Shown: in pieces, positions 43,558 to 51,001 of the stretch | Numbering within the stretch: position 1 is the stretch's first letter | How the letters are laid out: every line of letters starts with the position of its first letter | Origin: Axinella damicornis | Taxonomy: Eukaryota > Porifera > Demospongiae > Axinellida > Axinellidae | Reading direction: 5' to 3' | NCBI GenBank assembly: GCA_963931865.1 | Contig: OZ007513.1 | Span: 12,956,751-13,020,750, forward strand | Length of the DNA: 64,000 nucleotides | The notes under the pieces: model-generated | The model's database searches: none | The model's input: the letters and a program-made list of their open reading frames with translations, nothing else | Told to the model about the DNA's origin: nothing | Translations under genes and position numbers: made by a program

Positions 43558-46329
43558 TCAACACTTACATTTGTTGAAATCAGCGGCGATTGTATTAGAC
43601 TCTGGAGTAGTCAGCTTCAGGGTGATTTCTCCCACACCGGTACCTATACCAGAGCTTCGATCGACTTGTGAGCGGGGGTTCACGGTGAAACTGTCAACAT
43701 TGTCTTCACTGCGAAACACTACAATAAAAATTTTTCGGCCAAAGATTGTGATCAGGACAGCGAAAGCCGTCATGATGACCCCAAGCGAGATGATTGCATT
43801 CTGGAATTCCCTCATTGACTGTGTTATAGCAAGATACGTAATGATGAACGCCACCCAGATCACAAGAACGGCAAATGTGCAGAACGAAACATATTTTGCT
43901 TCATTGAAGTTGGCAGGATATTTGAAACTCAACACCCCCAGTATTGTGGACGCGGCGATGATTGCTGACTCATATAACAAGGATACGACAGTGAACGGTA
44001 GTGGGTTAATATCACATGTTACAATAATCTCTGGAAGAATGTTTTGATTTTCAGAGTTTAGGCGCCTGTCTCGCTGGACGTGAGGGACCTGGTAAGCAAT
44101 AGCAGCTGCGATAATTACCATTTGACCGAGTACGATTACGAGGGTGAAGAAGATTTGATAGTAGGGCTCGGTAAACCTCAAGTGAGTTAGGGTAGATTTG
44201 CTGAGGAAAATACGAGCAACTCGGACAATTTTGACCAGTAGAGCTCCGAACATCAGCGACAGAGCTAGCCAGACTCCAACGCTCTGAATGACACAGACTC
44301 CAAGAACAGGAGGTGAGAGGTATATGAATGGGAGGATAAAGCTGATTGCAATGCCTATCAAGAGAATCACCATCTGCTCTCTGCCTGAGGATTTCACAAC
44401 TGGAGTGTTCCAGCGGACGACAAAGACAACAGCAGCTATAGCTGTACCTACAAGACCAAATATAGTGAGAATCACATTCACAATTGACCATGGGTGGTCA
44501 AACCTCAGGAATGTTTCTGGTATTGCTACGCAGTAACTGCTGCCTTCGATCGGACTGTTTCCCCACATGAACCTGGAACAGTTTTTGCAGCTGGATGCTG
44601 TTGGGTCATCGGAGAAGCTTCGTCCAAGGCAGGGGTCACATACACCACAGCAGGAGGAAGCAACCGGTCTTCGGAACTGACCAGGTGAACATCGGCCACA
44701 CTGAGCAATCAGAGGTTGGTATATTATGCCTCGGGAGCTGTTTAGTCCAAACTGGAGGATCACATCTTCAAAGAGTTCTAGAGATTCTGATGCATTCATA
44801 CTGGAGCTTGACCAAGTACCAACTTGCTGAAACCCATACTCAATCAAACCATTGGATATTTGTGCTTGAAAGTTTAGGATCTCATACCTTCCTGCTGCAT
44901 TTCCAAAGCTATCAAACATAACCCTATTTCCAGTGAGCGGATTGACAAAGTCAACTCTTCCAAGGTATCGAAGCAGAGTCGAACCTTTCAGTTCTTGCCC
45001 CTGGCCAGGACAACTCTGAGTCACTCTGTTCCATTCAGATGGGTGGTTGCAGTTGTCTACTAGATAGTCATGCAGGGCGTTAGCATACGCATAGACCGCA
45101 TCTATTATGGGTGGCACGAATGAATCTTGGTGATAGTTTGATAGCGATGTAATGTTCTTGTTTCTGCTGCAAGCATCGCTTGAGTTCTGAAATAGACTAC
45201 ATGATGCAAAACCCGAATATATTTCGTCAAACCAATGGTTGCGCCTATTTGTCTCAATAGTTAAATTGGAGAGGTAGCTATCAAATGCAGGCACGTGCGG
45301 AGCGAGGGGTGCTACACCGTAGTATCCTGCTATTGTCTCATTGAACAGGTGGGCTAGAGCAAGCGTACGGGCCCACCCATCACTGGCGATCCAGGTGAAT
45401 TTGCGACTTGAGGAAGAGTTAACTGCCTCTAGCAACTGTTGAGCATTCTGCTCATGGGAAAATAAAATCACGACGTTTGCATCTGAATCCAAAAGTCTCT
45501 CGGCAAGTTCCTGATAATCTTGCTCTACGAAAGTACCTCCTATTTCTCTGTCCACGTCGATACAGATATCGTTAGCTGCAGCAAAATTTCGAATCTCTGC
45601 TGCTGCTGGCTGTCCATATGAATCTCCAACATAAATTATTGATATGTAGGTCCAGTTAAAGTGAAGTACAAGCTCAATCACTGCCTGTGCTTGGAGGTTA
45701 TCGGGAGGGACTGTGCGGTAGAAGTATGTATACGTTTCCCTGTTGCTAAGAATGGGGGATGTAGAGGCAAAACTCACCTGGGGCACTTGGAACAATCGTC
45801 CCAGACTTGCCACCGGAATGCTCACTCGACTCGCTGCGGCTCCTATGATCCCTACTGTTGGGGCGGCCACTTCTGATGTGTTCCCCCCCAGATTGGTGGA
45901 CCCGCAATCGCAGCTTCCAATGTCCAACTGATTGCCTGAAATTATCACATCGATGGTTTCGTCCAGACCAATATTTTCAATGTAGCATGAGTCTCGGATA
46001 TCAAACCCCAAAGTGATGTTGGGGAGCAAAGTCTGGTTTGCATTGACCGAGTCTATCGCAAATAACATCGCTTCGGCCCACTGATCAGGTCGGATGTCCC
46101 CGCACCGGCCCGCAGCGAAATTATCGTCTTCCGCATGAACAGCAAACACTCCCCCCAGAACGAAGTCTTTGTTGGAGCGGTTTCTGATCCCCCTTGTTCT
46201 GCCTTCAGCTGTCGTGAGTTCTTCAGAAACTTCCCCGTACCTGTACGATACCTGCGCGAAGCAACCGACTGAAGCCAGGAGGGCCGCGCACAGCAGGAGC
46301 GCTGGAGACAGAGCGAAGTGTGGTGACAT
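43558..46329 (-). CDS. Class C GPCR (mGluR/CaSR-like), receptor C
   Basis: The longest frame is 923 residues. Signal peptide (ALLLCAALLASVGCFA), Venus-flytrap domain with FASTSPILSNRETYTYF, NWTYISIIYVGDSYGQPA and IASDGWARTLALAH, nine-cysteine NCD3G domain (CGRCSPGQFRRPVASSCC), seven helices and KYPANFNEAKYVSF. The mGluR1 T188, Y236 and D318 equivalents are kept; the R78 position is Trp. The frame ends in FNKCKC, but AACAAAT/GTAAGT at 43569 is a strong phase-1 donor, so the true end is probably spliced to one of two homologous short exons at 43163 or 42989. The region 44069-44720 matches receptor B 33852-34500 at a constant offset of 10,217 bp, with only scattered base changes; a second block matches near 45683-45965. 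These suggest gene conversion. Confidence 0.93.
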   Translation of the reverse strand: MSPHFALSPALLLCAALLASVGCFAQVSYRYGEVSEELTTAEGRTRGIRNRSNKDFVLGGVFAVHAEDDNFAAGRCGDIRPDQWAEAMLFAIDSVNANQTLLPNITLGFDIRDSCYIENIGLDETIDVIISGNQLDIGSCDCGSTNLGGNTSEVAAPTVGIIGAAASRVSIPVASLGRLFQVPQVSFASTSPILSNRETYTYFYRTVPPDNLQAQAVIELVLHFNWTYISIIYVGDSYGQPAAAEIRNFAAANDICIDVDREIGGTFVEQDYQELAERLLDSDANVVILFSHEQNAQQLLEAVNSSSSRKFTWIASDGWARTLALAHLFNETIAGYYGVAPLAPHVPAFDSYLSNLTIETNRRNHWFDEIYSGFASCSLFQNSSDACSRNKNITSLSNYHQDSFVPPIIDAVYAYANALHDYLVDNCNHPSEWNRVTQSCPGQGQELKGSTLLRYLGRVDFVNPLTGNRVMFDSFGNAAGRYEILNFQAQISNGLIEYGFQQVGTWSSSSMNASESLELFEDVILQFGLNSSRGIIYQPLIAQCGRCSPGQFRRPVASSCCGVCDPCLGRSFSDDPTASSCKNCSRFMWGNSPIEGSSYCVAIPETFLRFDHPWSIVNVILTIFGLVGTAIAAVVFVVRWNTPVVKSSGREQMVILLIGIAISFILPFIYLSPPVLGVCVIQSVGVWLALSLMFGALLVKIVRVARIFLSKSTLTHLRFTEPYYQIFFTLVIVLGQMVIIAAAIAYQVPHVQRDRRLNSENQNILPEIIVTCDINPLPFTVVSLLYESAIIAASTILGVLSFKYPANFNEAKYVSFCTFAVLVIWVAFIITYLAITQSMREFQNAIISLGVIMTAFAVLITIFGRKIFIVVFRSEDNVDSFTVNPRSQVDRSSGIGTGVGEITLKLTTPESNTIAADFNKCKC

Positions 46330-46807
46330 CTTGGCAGGTAAAAGCTATAGACCTTTGTCACTACCGGATGTTGCTATGATAAAAATCATAGGCCTAATAG
46401 CTATATAAATTTTACCGTATTCACGATCAGCGCATATCTGTGACATTCCGTTGAATAATCAGCTGCTGCCTAATAATATTATAGAAGTGTTGCATACATA
46501 ACCCCAGGCTAGAAGTTCCGTTATCCTACGATGCTCATGCTGTAAGAGATTGCCTATCGACTAGCTAGCTATTCCATGCCAGAGCCAGACGTCACCAGGT
46601 TCCCACGGATCAGCTGCTGGAGTATGGCATGCATGGAATCACCCTCATAGCTACCATATCTGCCCTCTGGTATTCGAAGAGGGGTACATGTACCAGGGGA
46701 AGGCTTTGTCTGACCTTCATATAGTCTGGCATTCCGAGAAGGGTTCCAGGGGAAGGCTGTCTGTCCTTCATGTAGGCTGTCTCTGTATCCACACCTCCAG
46801 CATATCC
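46330..46807. other. 5' flank of receptor C
   Basis: Probable promoter of receptor C. Near 46650-46790 the phrase GAAGGGG...CCAGGGGAAGGCT..TCTG(A/T)CCTTCAT occurs twice, about 60 bp apart. No gene seen. Confidence 0.35.
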
Positions 46808-46897
46808 TAGTCTCGTCCCAACCAACCCCAGCATGGATCGCTTTTAGTATACTGGAAGCGATACACACGCTGGATAAACGGTCCGGGAACGAGACTA
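46808..46897. mobile_element. Palindromic MITE (TAGTCTCGTCCC variant)
   Basis: 90 bp, TAGTCTCGTCCCAACC at one end and, inverted, GGTCCGGGAACGAGACTA at the other. Confidence 0.7.
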
Positions 46898-49639
46898 AGC
46901 ACATCCCACAGCATGTATATTTTATTATATCCCTGCAAACTAATTTTATGCACTTATAATTATAAACTGTAATTATGTTTGCCCACATCTCAATCAACAC
47001 CCTGTCTTGTAAGCCTCCCCAGGCTGGTTGCTTTTATACAATTTTGATTGATTGCTATCACACCATTCAGGTGTGTACTCAGTGTAAACCCATCAGTGCT
47101 GTGTAAACTGGAGTAGCTAGCTAAACACATTCTCTTCATATAGGCTCACCATGTTCCCTAGTAGCTAGCTATATATGGCTTGACAATAATTAACACAAGC
47201 TCAAAAATTTATAGTTGCATGGTGTTATTGCTTTGTTACTTTACAAATCCTGACAGTCTGATCCGAAATCTAGAAATTCACGTGATTTTAAATTTCATCT
47301 TTCACCCCAAGATCATTTTTGTGGGAAATTGACATTGAGTGGTATTTTCTTGATCTCTAATGGATATCACCTACCACATTTTGTGTTATAAATCTGATCT
47401 CCAGAATAATTAGCGATTGCTGACTTTCAAGCGTGCAGTTCTTATAATGGTGAGTAATTAAACCACTGACACTTATAAGGACATGGATAATTGCTTTCAG
47501 TTCACTTACTGATTATACCCAAACTTCGGAAGGCCATGGCAGGATAAGGCAAAAAGGTAGCACAGTTTTTCACTGGGTTGGATTGAGTAATTTCAAAGGC
47601 AAGTGATTTAATCACCAACCGTACAACGTTAGTGTCATACAATATAAACTGTTTACCAATGAGGTATAGCATTGCGTGATAACTGCCGTGATGTGCATAC
47701 GTAATCTATTGATGTTGAGGACCTAATAGCAGATGGTCCATTCCACAAAGAAGAGAAGTTAGGAACAAAAAGGGGTACTTTATTAGCTTGTGCATGTAAT
47801 TATAGGTATACGTTTAGTGGACTAACGATTGATGTCAAAATATTAGTAAATGCAGTGTGAGGACAGATCGGGATGGACAAGGTCATGATCGGCCTCAAGG
47901 TGCAAGTTTGCATGAATGGTATCTTTAGTCACTGTCAGATGATCCTGCATAAACAAAATCAGTATATATACAGTATGAAAACTTTGCATGTACCAAGCTT
48001 GCATGTTTTGTTTCAACTGAACAACATGCAGTCACTGTTAATCATTAACAGATGAGTGGCAGGTTGATGGAGAACAATCACCTGCTAAGTGGGAGATGGC
48101 AGTTGGAACGCCAAGCGTCATTCTCCATCAAGCAATCAATCATTTACTGCACTCATGTGCAACAGAATAACATCAAGAGATACATGGAGTGGTGCTTATA
48201 ACCAGGGTTGCCATGGTTTTGGATGCAATCTGATTCCAGTGCAAACCAGAATCATTTTAGGATTGCACTTTGCAATTGTAGGGAATCAGTTGTCAAGGGG
48301 TATCCTGCAGAATCTCTACAAAATGTTTCGACTCAATAGCGAGTGGGTTAGCTAACAGGTGCTGCATGGTATCAGTGCAACTTTGATAAAGCTCTCACTT
48401 GGGTCATCTCCATTGCTCTCAAAGTGAGCATGCTTTGTTGTAAAACCAGTCTCATTGCACAGGACTGTAAATGAAAAACATAAATGTCATATTAATATCA
48501 GTGGGCGAGTCCACTCGCTGGACTGGGTCTCTGGTGGAATTTGGGTCTGGCTCATTGGATTGGTTGATCCAAAATCAGAATTATTACAGTACTACCCTGC
48601 CACTGTTTCCTGAACCGTGGAGGGAGCCTGGAAACAAGAGCGTGCATTGGAAAGAATAACAATTCCAAGTTACTTTGTGTTTCTCAGTTTCAAATATTAG
48701 CAACTGCAACAACTATGTTAAAACTTTATCCCATATCAGCAGTTTAACAGTTTGGTTTTCGGTTGACTGAAAATACAACAGAAGTGTTAAAATCTCAATT
48801 TGCCTTTACAGTGAAATCCAGCCAGTATAGTTTGTTATGCTTATAACCTCATTCCCAGGCCACACAGGATGTGCATACTTTCCCCTCCTCTGTGTACTGT
48901 TTATTGCCAACATATATCTGAAAAGCCAACAGCCAGCGACTCAAATCTCCCCGTCATTTCATCAACATTTTCCAGTGCTATATGTAGCTATTATGTAGCT
49001 TATAACTACACATGCATCCATATATGGCGTGTCCACCCATACAACTAATACCTCAATGTCTGAACTCGATCGGTTCAGCCACCCAATTTCTCCGCAGCTA
49101 CCCAACAACTTCCTTGGCAGCAATTACAGAATGCATTCATGTTCTGCGGTAGCCGTGCTCTCTTAAGGCGCACAATCAGTATTTCACTTCAAATTAAGGT
49201 TTGAATTTTGTGAGATTTTTGCACATATAATTGTCGTGTGGAAGCAAGGCTAACAATCCTGCAGTGGGGGAGGTGTCCATTGTAGAGAGGTTGTCCTCTT
49301 CTCAGCGGTTCAAAATGTAATAGAAATGTTGATGGCACCTTGTAAATTTTTGTAGTAGAGATCGATGTGTTTTGTCCCTATCTCTCAGAGGGTCCACTAC
49401 AGTAGAGTTGACTAGTAATATAGTGCAAAAGCATGATATAATATGTTATAGCCTCATTCTGAGGTAATAACCCCCCCATAAACATGCTCACCTGATTTTC
49501 ACATTATGTAAGATACATACAGCAACAAAAACCACGACTGCATGAAAGCCTTATTAGGTCTAGTAACATGCTGTAAGCATACAAGAGACCCCAAAGGGGT
49601 GAGGATATAACTGGGAATGCTAGGTATACAAGATCTTAC
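46898..49639. other. Gene-poor region 3' of receptor D
   Basis: A/T-rich. No clear gene. A minus-strand phase-1 frame after GTTTCCAG at about 48628 reads 14 codons to a stop and might be a further tail exon of receptor D, but its acceptor matches a dispersed repeat (GAGCCTGGAAACAAGA). A decayed MITE end lies at 48845-48865. Confidence 0.35.
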
Positions 49640-49696
49640 CTGTACTGTTTTCGGAGCTAGATTGTGGGATGGCATCATGGTGATTGAGGTAAAGGC
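49640..49696 (-). other. Cassette exon 5 of receptor D (symmetric phase 1)
   Basis: 57 bp between acceptor ACACGCAG and donor GTAAGA. Phase-1 translation LYLNHHDAIPQSSSENST. Shares L-x-L-N-H-H-D and SEN with cassettes 1 and 3. Lies 3' of the stop-containing exon at 49770-49846, so it would be used as an alternative to it. Confidence 0.7.
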
Positions 49697-49769
49697 CTGC
49701 GTGTACAATAGGATATACAATCATGCATGTATCTGGGTAAGATTGGTAGATGCACTGGATTGTGATGGG

Positions 49770-49846
49770 TCAGCACTTGCTTGATTCATCTTCCTCATCC
49801 TGGGATTGCTGCATTAGGTCACATGTGCTGTTGCCAAGGTGAAGGC
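49770..49846 (-). other. Candidate terminal exon (4) of receptor D
   Basis: After TATTGTATAG the phase-1 frame reads LHLGNSTCDLMQQ and continues acidic to DEEDESSKC and TGA. It begins like the cassettes (L-x-L) and then diverges into an acidic tail. No donor needed. Confidence 0.6.
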
Positions 49847-50112
49847 CTATACAATAAATTAAGTGATAATGCATTATACACCACCCTTTATGTCTAAAAT
49901 ACCCTTACATGGATGTAAGTATACGTATCTCCCGTTTTGAGCTTGTACCGTTGAGCTAATTGCAGGCGAAAGGATCTGAACCTAGCTGGCTGTGCTACTT
50001 GTTAACTCAGTTGGTAGAGCAAATCCTGTTTGGGACGGCAAATTAAGTTCTTCTTTGAGCAAGAAAAAAAACATTCTTCTTGGAAGAGAAATGTTATTCC
50101 ATTGTCTCTCAC

Positions 50113-50178
50113 CTGTGATTGCTTCACAAACTGCATGATTCTCAACTGGCTGGGTAGTATGGTGGTCTGGAGACAAGC
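50113..50178 (-). other. Cassette exon 3 of receptor D (symmetric phase 1)
   Basis: 66 bp between acceptor ATCATGCAG and donor GTGAGAG. Phase-1 translation begins LSPDHHTTQPVENH and ends CEAIT. Shares D-H-H and PVEN with its neighbours. Confidence 0.7.
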
Positions 50179-50264
50179 CTGCATGATACACAGAACGTTC
50201 ATTTACATAGTGCCGGCCACTGTCCACCACATGCATGTTATAACGTTCCACATACAGTGCTCAC

Positions 50265-50321
50265 TTTCGACTGTAGGATTCCGAGTTGGTTGTGCGGTAT
50301 CACAGCAGTCAAGAGGCAAGC
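50265..50321 (-). other. Cassette exon 2 of receptor D (symmetric phase 1)
   Basis: 57 bp between acceptor CTGTTCAG and donor GTGAGC. Phase-1 translation LPLDCCDTAQPTRNPTVE. Confidence 0.7.
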
Positions 50322-50387
50322 CTGAACAGATAGATAACCGTGTTAGGGTTCCATTCAGCTAGGTATTATAGATATGATTATTCTCAC

Positions 50388-50435
50388 TTTGATTCTCAAC
50401 TGATTTGGCAGAGTCATAATGGTTGAGAGGCAAAC
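50388..50435 (-). other. Cassette exon 1 of receptor D (symmetric phase 1)
   Basis: 48 bp between acceptor GTATCTACAG and donor GTGAGAA. Phase-1 translation LPLNHYDSAKSVENQ. With the receptor donor at 51016 the junction codon is Ser, as it would be for every other cassette. Confidence 0.72.
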
Positions 50436-51001
50436 CTGTAGATACAGGAGATTGATATGCACGTTAATAGCTACTTATGAACTGAATGTAATGTTAAACT
50501 CTTGTTAGTTCGATCCCTATTGCAAGTAGCTAGCTATTGGTGTTGAACCGATAATGGCTCACAGCAAGACATTCAATGCTTAGTTGCTCAGCAATGTACT
50601 AGTTAATACACTGACACAAACATGTACCGTGCTGTCAGTTTTGTACCGATAATCATTTTCATCAAGCCTCATTTCCAGAACTTGAGCTGAATAATTATTA
50701 CTCTAAGGTCAAAGCTGAAAGCCCATTGATGATATCCAATCACCTATTTATATACACTCTGGTTTATGTGACCCATACGTATAGGTCGATGAACATTCCT
50801 ATTCCTCTGGTTAAGAAAAGAACAGAACCATTATTGTGTACTGTTATTGTTGTTGTTTATTGTTTATAAGTGGGTTGAATATTGCTATACATATACATAT
50901 AGTGCCCAGTGCATGGGGTAAAAGTTTGTGGAAGATCAAGTGGGGAAAATGAATAATATATTATAGTTATTGTTCTAAGTCTGATCATAGAAGTGTTGTA
51001 T
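50436..51001. other. Putative first tail intron of receptor D
   Basis: Non-coding A/T-rich sequence between the main exon and cassette 1; nothing else seen. Confidence 0.4.

Noticed and set aside
50000..50060. tRNA-like start (AACTCAGTTGGTAGAGCA)
   Set aside because: Matches a tRNA A-box region, but no B-box or acceptor-stem pairing follows at the right distance.
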